NCBI RefSeq assembly: GCF_003149745.1
Contig: NZ_QGEG01000004.1
Coordinates: 62,001 to 126,000, forward strand
DNA from: Flagellimonas aquimarina
GTDB taxonomy: Bacteria > Bacteroidota > Bacteroidia > Flavobacteriales > Flavobacteriaceae
Reading direction: 5' to 3'
DNA: 64,000 nucleotides
The position numbers and the translations under genes were made by a program. The notes below the pieces were generated by a model that did no database searches, had not been told where the DNA came from, and saw only the letters and a program-made list of their open reading frames with translations. This document shows, one piece after another, positions 43,652-51,866 of this stretch (its first letter is position 1; each line of letters begins with the position of its first letter).

Positions 43652-44737
43652 TTACGATTTGTAAAATGGAAGTTTTATGATGGTGGCGGGAACTTGATTT
43701 TTTCTTATCTGAATATGTATTGTACTATCTACTTTTGAGTTTTCTTTGGTTACATACCCCAAACCGATTCCTTTTGAAAGGGAAGGGGACATAGTACCGG
43801 AAGTTACTTTTCCAATTTCAGCTCCTTCTTCATTCAATATGGGATATCCACTTCTTGGAATTCCTTTTTCTTCCATTTGGAATGCCACTAATTTTCTTTT
43901 GGCGCCTTCTTCCTTTTCTTTTGCCAATGCTTCGCTATTGACAAAATCCTTAGTAAATTTTGTTACCCATCCCAATCCGGCTTCTAAGGGAGAGGTAGTG
44001 TCATCAATGTCATTACCGTAGAGACAATAACCCATTTCCAAGCGCAAAGTGTCGCGAGCAGCTAAACCAATTGGCTTTATCCCAAAACCGGCTCCAGCTT
44101 CCAGAACTTTATCCCAAACTTGTTTCACTTCAGCATTTTTACAATAAATCTCAAACCCACCAGAACCAGTATAACCTGTTGCTGAAATAATAACATGTTC
44201 TATTCCGGCAAAATCACCAACAACAAAGTTGTAAAACTTTATGCTAGAAAGGTCGATGGATGATAGGGACTGCATGGCATCAACCGCTTTTGGTCCTTGT
44301 ATGGCCAATAAAGAATACTCCTCGGACAAGTCTTTCATGGTCGCTCCGATGGTTTCATTGTATTTTGCAATGTGGTTCCAATCTTTTTCAATGTTTGAAG
44401 CATTCACGACCAATAGATAGCTCTCTTCTTTTACTTTATAAACGATTAAATCATCGACTATTCCTCCTGTCTCATTTGGAAAACAACTATATTGAGCCTT
44501 ACCAATTACCAGTTTGGAAGCATCATTGGAAGTTACTTTTTGAATCAAATCCAAGGCTTTGGGTCCTTCAATAAGAAATTCACCCATATGCGAAACATCG
44601 AATACGCCAACAGCTTTTCTAACCGTCTCATGTTCAATATTTACTCCTTCATAAGATACAGGCATATTATATCCGGCAAAAGAAACCATTTTAGCTCCTA
44701 AAGAAATGTGCGTTTCACTTAATGCAGTAGTTTTCAT
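43652..44737 (-). CDS. gcvT: Glycine cleavage system T protein
   Basis: 361 residues. Aminomethyltransferase moving the methylene of glycine to tetrahydrofolate. Seen: GYNMPVSYEGVNIEHETVR, VFDVSHMGEFLIEGP, IEHVIISATGYTGSGGFEIYC, RDTLRLEMGYCLYGNDID. gcvH and gcvP are not adjacent. The 101-bp leader 44738-44838 shows no glycine riboswitch. lpdA, which could act as L protein, is encoded elsewhere in this window. Confidence 0.96.
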   Translation of the reverse strand: MKTTALSETHISLGAKMVSFAGYNMPVSYEGVNIEHETVRKAVGVFDVSHMGEFLIEGPKALDLIQKVTSNDASKLVIGKAQYSCFPNETGGIVDDLIVYKVKEESYLLVVNASNIEKDWNHIAKYNETIGATMKDLSEEYSLLAIQGPKAVDAMQSLSSIDLSSIKFYNFVVGDFAGIEHVIISATGYTGSGGFEIYCKNAEVKQVWDKVLEAGAGFGIKPIGLAARDTLRLEMGYCLYGNDIDDTTSPLEAGLGWVTKFTKDFVNSEALAKEKEEGAKRKLVAFQMEEKGIPRSGYPILNEEGAEIGKVTSGTMSPSLSKGIGLGYVTKENSKVDSTIHIQIRKNQVPATIIKLPFYKS

Positions 44738-44838
44738 GACATCAATTTATGGGATAAATTTATTGAATTCACCCAAGATGAGCCTATTTAACGACTAATG
44801 TTTTGAACAAAGTGATGTTAATTGAGAAGAGAAATTTG

Positions 44839-46134
44839 CTAACTATCCATTAAATAGGATTTTAGCTCTTCATATGTATTGATTTTCATTGCCTTTTTTT
44901 TCCTGCCCATAACTTTTTGAATTTGGGGAGGTATTTTAGGAGAAAGCCCCAAGGTATCCTCAACAACATCTAAAAACTTAACAGGGTGAGCTGTTTCCAG
45001 AAAGACACCATATGTGTTTGGGTTGGATTTTTGATATTCCTTAAGTCCAAGATACCCTACCGCACCATGGGGATCCATAATATAGCCAGATTCCGCATAA
45101 ATCATTTTCATTATGGATTTTGTAGCTTCATCTGAGAAGGAATAGGACGAAAGATTCTCTTGTATGGTTAAGAAATCATCTTGATATAAATGCCGTATTC
45201 TTATAAAATTGCTGGGATCGCCAACATCCATGGCATTAGAAATTGTTGCTATGGAAGGCATAGGTTCATAAACCCCACTTTTCATGAAGTTTGGAACCAC
45301 GGTATTGGCATTGGTAGACGCAACAAAATGTTTCACAGGCATACCTAATTTTTGGGCCACTATTCCGGCACAAATATTTCCAAAATTACCTGAAGGAACA
45401 GCGAACACAATTTCTTTGCCTTTTGTCCTTGCTTGTTTGTATGCAAACAGAAAATAGAACAGTTGGGGCAACCATCTGGCTACATTTATACTGTTTGCCG
45501 AGGTCAATTTCTTTTGATTTGTGATTTCAGCATCCAAAAAAGCCGTTTTTACCATACGCTGACAGTCATCAAAAGTGCCGTTCACCTCCATGGCCACAAT
45601 ATTTTGTCCCAAGGTGGTCAGCTGCTTTTCTTGTATGTCGCTCACCTTTCCACTAGGGTACAGAATGACCACATTAACGCCTTTAACACCTAAAAAACCA
45701 TTTGCTACGGCGCCACCAGTATCACCGGATGTTGCAACAAGTACAATAACCTCATTATTTTTGTCTTCAGAAAAATGGCCCAAGCATTCAGCCATAAATC
45801 TTGCCCCCACATCTTTAAATGCCATGGTAGGGCCATGAAAAAGTTCAAGAGTAGCCACATTTTCTTCAATTTGCACTAATGGGAAATCAAAATCCAACAC
45901 TTTTTTGATGATTTCTTTCAGGACTTCATCTGGAATGTTCTTGTCTACAAATTGATGTATTGCTTTAAAGGCAATTTCGTGATTGGAGTAGGAGTCTATG
46001 TTTTCAAAGAAGTTAGCGGGCAACGGTTGAATTTCTTCTGGAAAGTATAGTCCTTTATCTGGAGCAATGCCGTCGATGACCGCTTCTTTAAAGGAAGCTT
46101 GAATTTTGGAATTATTTAAACTGTAAAATTTCAT
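44839..46134 (-). CDS. thrC: Threonine synthase
   Basis: 431 residues, PLP enzyme converting O-phosphohomoserine to threonine. PLP lysine Lys107 in HGPTMAFKDVGARF, VATSGDTGGAVANGFLG, PSGNFGNICAG. Last gene of thrA-thrB-thrC; it starts 4 bp after the thrB stop. The transcript would be controlled by the leader at 49569-49658. Confidence 0.97.
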   Translation of the reverse strand: MKFYSLNNSKIQASFKEAVIDGIAPDKGLYFPEEIQPLPANFFENIDSYSNHEIAFKAIHQFVDKNIPDEVLKEIIKKVLDFDFPLVQIEENVATLELFHGPTMAFKDVGARFMAECLGHFSEDKNNEVIVLVATSGDTGGAVANGFLGVKGVNVVILYPSGKVSDIQEKQLTTLGQNIVAMEVNGTFDDCQRMVKTAFLDAEITNQKKLTSANSINVARWLPQLFYFLFAYKQARTKGKEIVFAVPSGNFGNICAGIVAQKLGMPVKHFVASTNANTVVPNFMKSGVYEPMPSIATISNAMDVGDPSNFIRIRHLYQDDFLTIQENLSSYSFSDEATKSIMKMIYAESGYIMDPHGAVGYLGLKEYQKSNPNTYGVFLETAHPVKFLDVVEDTLGLSPKIPPQIQKVMGRKKKAMKINTYEELKSYLMDS

Positions 46135-46138
46135 GTGT

Positions 46139-47062
46139 TTATGCTATTCTTTTAACTCCTTCTGTATTGATCTTTGAAATATGAATGTCAAAAGGAATTC
46201 CAATGGTCCCATAGACTTCCTTCATCGATTCCGCAACTCTTTGTGCCACATTCTCTCCTTTGCTCAAAGCAAAAATGGAAGGGCCAGAGCCTGAAATTCC
46301 GCAACCTAGTGCACCAACACCCATGGCACTGGATTTTACATGATCAAAGCCCGGAATCAATATTGACCGAATAGGTTCTACTATATGGTCTTCTAAAGAA
46401 CGCCCGATTAAATCGTAGTCATTTTTAAAAAGGCCGGCAATAAGGCCACCAACATTGCCCCATTGTTGTATTCCTTTTTCTAGAGTAATGTTGGTTTTTA
46501 AGATTTTTCTGGAATCAGAAGTTTTTATTTCAATCTGTGGATGGATTACGGTAGCAAAAAGTTCGCTAGGGGTTGGAATGGAAATAACATCTAACGGATC
46601 GTAACTTCTTACCAATGTAAACCCGCCGTAAATGGCAGGAGCTACATTGTCTGCATGGGCAACATCGCTTGCTAGTTTTTCTCCTTGCATTGCAAATTTA
46701 ACCAACTCCAAATTTGAGAATGGTTTTCCCAACAATTCATTCATGGCCCATACTGCTCCTGCAGAACTGGCCGCACTGCTGCCGATTCCACTTCCTGGTT
46801 TGATTTTTTTGTCAATCTCAATTTCAAAACCACCTTGGTAACCACTTTTCTCCAATAGAGCCATACCCGCCACCCCAGAAACATTTTTAGCGGTTTCAAG
46901 AGGTAAATCTTGACCCATAATTTTGGTAATGGCAATCCCTTTTTTAGCTGTTTTTCGAACTGTCATTTCATCACCTACAGCGTCTAGGGCAAGCCCCAGG
47001 ACATCAAATCCACATGAAACGTTTGCAATAGTTGCCGGACAAAAAACCTTTATTTCCTCCAT
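46139..47062 (-). CDS. thrB: Homoserine kinase
   Basis: 307 residues, GHMP kinase phosphorylating homoserine. N-terminal CPATIANVSCGFDVLGLAL, ATP loop KPGSGIGSSAASSAGAVWA, and C-terminal GCGISGSGPSIFAL. One base separates it from the thrA stop, and 4 bp from thrC, so the three are tightly coupled. Confidence 0.97.
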   Translation of the reverse strand: MEEIKVFCPATIANVSCGFDVLGLALDAVGDEMTVRKTAKKGIAITKIMGQDLPLETAKNVSGVAGMALLEKSGYQGGFEIEIDKKIKPGSGIGSSAASSAGAVWAMNELLGKPFSNLELVKFAMQGEKLASDVAHADNVAPAIYGGFTLVRSYDPLDVISIPTPSELFATVIHPQIEIKTSDSRKILKTNITLEKGIQQWGNVGGLIAGLFKNDYDLIGRSLEDHIVEPIRSILIPGFDHVKSSAMGVGALGCGISGSGPSIFALSKGENVAQRVAESMKEVYGTIGIPFDIHISKINTEGVKRIA

Positions 47063-47063
47063 C

Positions 47064-49508
47064 TTAGAAGTTTCCTATTCGTATGATATCGGCAAAGATA
47101 CCAGAAGCTGTGACATCTGCACCTGCACCCGCACCTTTAATAATTAGGGGTTGATTTGGATATCGTTCTGTATAAAACAGCACAATGTTATCGCTACCCT
47201 CCAGATTGTAAAAATCGTGTCCTTTAGGTATTTTTTGTAGCCCAACACGTGCTTTCCCATCTTCAAACTGCGCTACATACTTAAGTTTGCTATCAGCGTC
47301 CTTAGCTTCTTTGAACATTTTTTGAAAGGTAGTTTCATTTTTCTTCAATGATGCGAAAAATGCTTCATTGGATTTGGTATCCAAGCTTTCCTTTGGCAGA
47401 AAGGAGTCGTTTTCAATTTGTTCTATGTCCAATTGGTTTCCACTTTCTCGTGCCAAGATCAGAATCTTTCGCATTACGTCTATACCGCTGAGGTCAATGG
47501 TGGGGTCAGGCTCGGTATACCCCTCTTCTTGTGCTTGCTTTACAATATCATGAAAGGTAACGGAATCATTAAAATTGTTAAAGACAAAATTTAGACTTCC
47601 TGACAATACTGCTTGTATCTTTTTCACCTTATCTCCCGAAGCGATGAGATGTTTCAATGTATCAATAATGGGAAGTCCCGCACCCACATTGGTTTCAAAC
47701 AAAAATGGCGAATTGTATTGCTTTGCCAATTGCTTCAAATAGCGGTAGTAGTCGTAATCTGAGGAACAGGCAATTTTGTTACAAGTGACCACGGAAATAC
47801 TATTTTTTAGATAATCTGGATAGCTTTCTGAAACCTGTTCACTTGCGGTATTGTCCACAAAAACGCTATTACGATAATTTAGCTTTTTTACAATTTTAAA
47901 AAACACTTCTTTATCAGCTTTTCGTCCATTTGCCAAAGTGGTTTCCCAATCTTTTAATGAGATTCCATCTTCGTCAAAATCCATGGTTCTTGAATTACTA
48001 ATACCAATGACTCTTATATTGAGTTTAAGTTCTTCCTTTAGGTATTTTTTCTGTTGCTTTATCTGGTTTAGGAATTTGGAACCAACATTCCCAACACCCA
48101 TTACAAAGAGATTGAGTTGTTTTATATTTTCCTCAAAAAATTCCTCGTGTAAGGAATTAAGGGCTTTTTTTACATCTGTTTTTGTAATTACTGCAGAAAT
48201 GTTCCGTTCAGATGCTCCTTGGGCTATGGCTCTTATGTTTACATTGTTCCTCCCCAGAGTGCTGAACATTTTACCGCTGAGCCCTTGATGGCTTTTCATG
48301 TTATCCCCAACTAAAGCAACTATAGCTAGGTCTTTTTCAACCAATACCGGTTTTATTTTATTACTGGCGATTTCATATTCAAAAGCTGTGTTTACCACTT
48401 GTACCGCTTTTTCAACATCATCATCTGAAATACCTACGCAGATAGAGTGCTCAGAGGAAGCTTGGGTTATGAGTACAACGCTTATATTTTCTAAGGACAA
48501 GGTTTCAAAAAAACGTTTTGAAATTCCTGGAACGCCAATCATGCCAGGTCCTTCCAGAGAAAGCAAACTAATATTGCTCACATGGCTAATGCCTCTTACG
48601 GTTTTTCCATTGCCATTGTTGTTTTTGGCAATGTAAGTTCCTTCATCTTCAGGTTTAAAAGTATTTTTGATGACAATGGGTATTTCCTTGTTTAGCACGG
48701 GCTGAATAGTGGGGGGGTAAAGGACTTTAGCTCCAAAATGGGAAAGCTCCATGGCTTCTTCATAGCTAATATGTGATACACACTTTGCCTGTTTTACCAA
48801 TTTGGGATTGGCCGTAAACATACCGCTAACATCTGTCCATATTTCTAGAATATCCGCTTTTTGGGCCGCAGCAATTATTGCTGCAGTATAGTCTGAGCCA
48901 CCTCGGCCCAGAGTGGTGGAATTTCCAGAACCACTTGAAGATACAAACCCGGGAAGTACGGTTATTTGATTTTTGGCATTCTTAAAATAAGCATTGCAGT
49001 TAGCATAGGTTTTTTCAACATCGATTGTTGCATTGCCATAGTTCTCATCTGTAAGTATTAATTGCCTGCTATCTTTAAAATCGGCTTTTAGGCCCTCAGC
49101 TTTAAAGAACTCACTAATAATAAATGATGAAAGTAGTTCTCCGTAGCTTACTATCTTATCAGATAACTTAGGAGTAAGCTCTCCAATTAAAAATGAACCT
49201 TCTAAAAGGGTTTCCAAAACGTTCAAATCACTTTTAACCTTGCTTAAAATGGTACTTTGAGCTTTAACGGGTATAAGCGCTCTAATTGAGTCTATATGTC
49301 TATCCTCAATTTCTTTAAGGCCTTTTTTATAGGCTAAATCTTGATTTGAGGCCAAATGGGATGTGTTGAGCAGTAAATCTGTAATGCCCCCAAATGCAGA
49401 TACCACAATGGCTATCGTATCAGTGTGATTGTTTTGAACAATGGCTTTGACTCGATTTATATTTTCAGGATTGGCGACCGATGTACCGCCAAATTTTAAG
49501 ACTTTCAT
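47064..49508 (-). CDS. thrA: Bifunctional aspartate kinase / homoserine dehydrogenase I
   Basis: 814 residues. The kinase domain starts MKVLKFGGTSVANPENI and has TLGRGGSDYTAAIIA; two ACT domains follow (GISKRFFETLSLENISVVLITQASSEHSICV and MFSTLGRNNVNIRAIAQGASERNISAVI), usually the site of threonine feedback. The homoserine dehydrogenase domain begins LFVMGVGNVGSKFLNQI and includes TCNKIACS, ETNVGAGLPIIDTL and the late EPDPTIDLSGIDVMRK. First and third steps of threonine synthesis. A 160-nt leader with a Thr-rich peptide precedes it. Confidence 0.97.
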   Translation of the reverse strand: MKVLKFGGTSVANPENINRVKAIVQNNHTDTIAIVVSAFGGITDLLLNTSHLASNQDLAYKKGLKEIEDRHIDSIRALIPVKAQSTILSKVKSDLNVLETLLEGSFLIGELTPKLSDKIVSYGELLSSFIISEFFKAEGLKADFKDSRQLILTDENYGNATIDVEKTYANCNAYFKNAKNQITVLPGFVSSSGSGNSTTLGRGGSDYTAAIIAAAQKADILEIWTDVSGMFTANPKLVKQAKCVSHISYEEAMELSHFGAKVLYPPTIQPVLNKEIPIVIKNTFKPEDEGTYIAKNNNGNGKTVRGISHVSNISLLSLEGPGMIGVPGISKRFFETLSLENISVVLITQASSEHSICVGISDDDVEKAVQVVNTAFEYEIASNKIKPVLVEKDLAIVALVGDNMKSHQGLSGKMFSTLGRNNVNIRAIAQGASERNISAVITKTDVKKALNSLHEEFFEENIKQLNLFVMGVGNVGSKFLNQIKQQKKYLKEELKLNIRVIGISNSRTMDFDEDGISLKDWETTLANGRKADKEVFFKIVKKLNYRNSVFVDNTASEQVSESYPDYLKNSISVVTCNKIACSSDYDYYRYLKQLAKQYNSPFLFETNVGAGLPIIDTLKHLIASGDKVKKIQAVLSGSLNFVFNNFNDSVTFHDIVKQAQEEGYTEPDPTIDLSGIDVMRKILILARESGNQLDIEQIENDSFLPKESLDTKSNEAFFASLKKNETTFQKMFKEAKDADSKLKYVAQFEDGKARVGLQKIPKGHDFYNLEGSDNIVLFYTERYPNQPLIIKGAGAGADVTASGIFADIIRIGNF

Positions 49509-49567
49509 GATTGAATTATGTTGTAAAATGTTGAAATAGATTGAATGAGTACGGAAACAAATAGCAT

Positions 49568-49586
49568 ATTACCCCAAAGGGGTAAT
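49568..49586 (-). promoter_or_regulatory. Hairpin at the end of the thr leader peptide
   Basis: Perfect 8-bp stem ATTACCCC/GGGGTAAT with a 3-nt loop, on the minus strand covering the last six codons and the stop of the leader peptide. A ribosome finishing or stalling there would melt it. It is followed by ATGCTATTTGTTTCC, a poor T-run, so it is not a textbook terminator. GGAAAC (minus, 49620-49615) can also pair with GTTTCC (minus, 49558-49553) to enclose the whole element. Confidence 0.55.
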
Positions 49587-49658
49587 GGTAGTGAAAGTGA
49601 AGATAGATGAAAAAGTTTCCATCATTGAATGTTTAATATCCGTTTGTTTAAATTGCAT
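49569..49658 (-). CDS. Threonine operon leader peptide
   Basis: A 29-codon frame, ATG at 49658, TAA at 49569, about 12 nt after the predicted thrA transcription start. An internal pair of ATG codons (49625, 49622) is an alternative start. The C-terminal half reads ETFSSIFTFTTITPLG: five Thr and two Ile codons in 16, four of the Thr within six codons (T-F-T-T-I-T) just before the end. Threonine and isoleucine are the products controlled by this operon, as in E. coli thrL. The last codons and the stop lie inside a perfect hairpin (49568-49586). The gene is too short for usual gene callers. Confidence 0.7.
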   Translation of the reverse strand: MQFKQTDIKHSMMETFSSIFTFTTITPLG

Positions 49659-49675
49659 AGCGCAAGACTCGAGGT

Positions 49676-49706
49676 CAAAAGTAGTACTTTTGAGAGCTTC
49701 TTCAAA
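49676..49706 (-). promoter_or_regulatory. thrA promoter, with a palindromic -7 region
   Basis: On the minus strand: TTTG (49706-49703), 19-nt spacer, TACTTTTG (49683-49676), an exact Bacteroidota promoter. The -7 box is half of a 17-bp palindrome CAAAAGTA-G-TACTTTTG (49676-49692), so the plus strand also carries TACTTTTG (49685-49692) toward nnrDE, without a -33 box at the right distance. Confidence 0.7.
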
Positions 49707-49758
49707 TGATTCTAAAATTTTTGCGAAATCTATAGTAATAACCAATTTTTCTTGTTGA

Positions 49759-51294
49759 ATGAAAATTTTTACCGCAAGTCAGATATATGAAGCTGATAAA
49801 TTCACAATAAATAAGCAGCAAATTACAAGTGATGCTCTTATGGAAAGGGCCGCTACCAAATTATTTGATTGGATGCATTCCAGGCTTCAAGGTGCCCAGG
49901 TTAAAATCCACTTGTTCTGTGGAATTGGAAACAACGGAGGTGATGGTGTGGCTTTGGCTAGACATCTTCATGAACATGGGTATGATATTGCGGTCTATGT
50001 TGTCAACTATAGCGAAAAGCGCTCAAAAGACTTTTTAATTAATTTGGATAGGCTTAAAGAACGAAAACTATGGCCTGAATTTTTGGATTCTGATTGTTCT
50101 TTACCTGAGATAACCCCGAATGATATTATCGTAGATGCAATTTTTGGGATAGGATTAAATAGGGCACCCGATGCATGGGTTGCAAACCTCATCAAACATC
50201 TCAATTCCTCTTCTGCGTTTGTTCTCTCTGTGGATATACCTTCCGGTTTACCCTCAAATAGAAGTCCCTGGGACGGTGAACATGTTGTTCGTGCTAGTTA
50301 CGTATTAAGTTTTCAGGTTCCCAAATTGGTGTTTTTTCTTCCAGAAACAGGAGTGTACCAAAACCAATGGGAAATCTTGGATATTGGATTGGATTCTGAA
50401 TTTTTGGTCAAAACCGATACGGATTATGAACTCATAGGCAGACCGGAAATCATGCCAATGTACCGCCCACGACTAAAGTTTTCTCATAAAGGCACTTACG
50501 GACATTCTGTAATCATTGGAGGAAGTTATGGAAAAATTGGGGCTGTTCAATTGGCCAGTAATGCATGTTTGTCTGCCGGTAGTGGTTTGGTGACTGCCTT
50601 TGTGCCAGAATGCGGATATCATTCTTTACAAACTTCAATTCCTGAAATAATGGTACTGACCGATGATGCGGACGACAGCATAAGCGAGATTGATATTCCA
50701 TTTGTGCCTACTGCTATTGGTGTAGGAATGGGAATGGGTACAAAAGATGAGACAATTAAGGCTTTTGGTTCATTTTTAAAGAAGGTTGAAACCTCTATTG
50801 TAATTGATGCGGATGGCCTAAATATTTTGGCAAAGCAACCTAACTTGCTTAAAGATGTTCCTAAGCAATCTGTTTTAACACCACATCCAAAAGAACTGGA
50901 ACGTTTAATAGGGAAGTGGAAAGACGATTTTGATAAGCTTGAAAAAGCCAAATCATTTTCAATGAAGAATGATTGCATCATAGTAATTAAAGGTGCGCAC
51001 AGTATTACCGTATACAAGGATAAAGGATTTGTGAATACAACAGGAAATCCAGGTATGGCAACTGCAGGAAGTGGAGATGTTTTAACAGGAATGATTACAG
51101 GTTTAATGGCCCAAGGATATGCTCCTTTACAGGCAGCTATTTTTGGGGTTTACTTACACGGACTGGCAGGAGATGTTGGAGTGTCTACCGCAGGATACGA
51201 AGCATTAAAAGCTTCTGGTATTATTGAAAATATTGGTAATGCCTATATGGAGCTGTTAAGACCGCCAAATAAGGAGAATGAGGAAAAAGTTTAA
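49759..51294 (+). CDS. nnrDE: Bifunctional NAD(P)H-hydrate epimerase/dehydratase
   Basis: 511 residues. It repairs hydrated NAD(P)H. N-terminal YjeF_N epimerase domain (about 1-215): GIGNNGGDGVALARHL, VDAIFGIGLNR, SVDIPSGL. C-terminal ADP-dependent dehydratase (about 230-505): HKGTYGHSVIIGGSYGKIGAVQLASNACLSAGSGLVT, DADGLNIL, LTPHPKEL, NPGMATAGSGDVLTGMITGLMAQG. Divergent from the thr operon; convergent with the following gene at 14 bp. Confidence 0.96.
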   Translation: MKIFTASQIYEADKFTINKQQITSDALMERAATKLFDWMHSRLQGAQVKIHLFCGIGNNGGDGVALARHLHEHGYDIAVYVVNYSEKRSKDFLINLDRLKERKLWPEFLDSDCSLPEITPNDIIVDAIFGIGLNRAPDAWVANLIKHLNSSSAFVLSVDIPSGLPSNRSPWDGEHVVRASYVLSFQVPKLVFFLPETGVYQNQWEILDIGLDSEFLVKTDTDYELIGRPEIMPMYRPRLKFSHKGTYGHSVIIGGSYGKIGAVQLASNACLSAGSGLVTAFVPECGYHSLQTSIPEIMVLTDDADDSISEIDIPFVPTAIGVGMGMGTKDETIKAFGSFLKKVETSIVIDADGLNILAKQPNLLKDVPKQSVLTPHPKELERLIGKWKDDFDKLEKAKSFSMKNDCIIVIKGAHSITVYKDKGFVNTTGNPGMATAGSGDVLTGMITGLMAQGYAPLQAAIFGVYLHGLAGDVGVSTAGYEALKASGIIENIGNAYMELLRPPNKENEEKV

Positions 51295-51308
51295 ACTTTA
51301 TTCTTTTA

Positions 51309-51710
51309 TTACTTTTTTTTGAGCCTTTTTTTAACCCATGCCAATGCGTTGTCGTACTCAATAAAGAACTCCATGTTCTTTTTGTAAAAAAGCTTCTCAA
51401 TTTTAAAATTGTGCATGTCAATTTCTTTCTTGGATACAATTGCGAAAGCCTTTAAGTTTTCCATCCCTCTTAAATAATTGTAGATGGTTGGATCCACAGC
51501 ATAGGAGTTTTTTCTGAGGCTTATATAGCCAAACCCTTTATCCCTAAAGTGTATTTCTGAAATCCCGATAATTTGATAAGCTCTCTCCAGTGTTAATGTA
51601 GCACCTTCGTCAAAAGTTGAAACCATGTAGTTGTTAAAAACCTGAACACTTCCAATGTCTAGTTGGTATTCACGTACAACAATAGCTTTCTTAGTAGAAG
51701 CAATTTTCAT
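51309..51710 (-). CDS. Conserved hypothetical protein
   Basis: 133 residues, no signal peptide or membrane helix. Begins MKIASTKKAIVVREYQLDIGSVQVFNNYMVSTFDEGATLT and has a strand-helix alternation with a very basic C-terminus (WVKKRLKKK). The size and strand pattern resemble STAS/SpoIIAA-like proteins common in Flavobacteriia, but no diagnostic motif is seen. It lies between nnrDE and clpC and has no evident partner. Confidence 0.65.
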   Translation of the reverse strand: MKIASTKKAIVVREYQLDIGSVQVFNNYMVSTFDEGATLTLERAYQIIGISEIHFRDKGFGYISLRKNSYAVDPTIYNYLRGMENLKAFAIVSKKEIDMHNFKIEKLFYKKNMEFFIEYDNALAWVKKRLKKK

Positions 51711-51821
51711 TCTCCAATATATTATAGTGTCTCGTTGACGAAAGTATACCTATTAGTATGGGAGCAGAAAAATATTAGATTAAAGGCGCAAATATCGTGT
51801 GTACGGTAAGTTGGCACATAA

Positions 51822-51850
51822 TAAAAAGAGCCAACAAAATTGTTGGCTCC
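51822..51850 (-). terminator. clpC terminator
   Basis: GAGCCAACAA (51828-51837) and TTGTTGGCTC (51841-51850): a perfect 10-bp stem with a 3-nt loop. On the minus strand it is followed by TTTTTATT, and it lies 16 bp after the clpC stop. Confidence 0.85.
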
Positions 51851-51866
51851 TTACTATGATTGCTTT

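Noticed and set aside
44738-44838. Glycine riboswitch upstream of gcvT
   Set aside because: No paired aptamer core or terminator is visible in the 101-bp leader.
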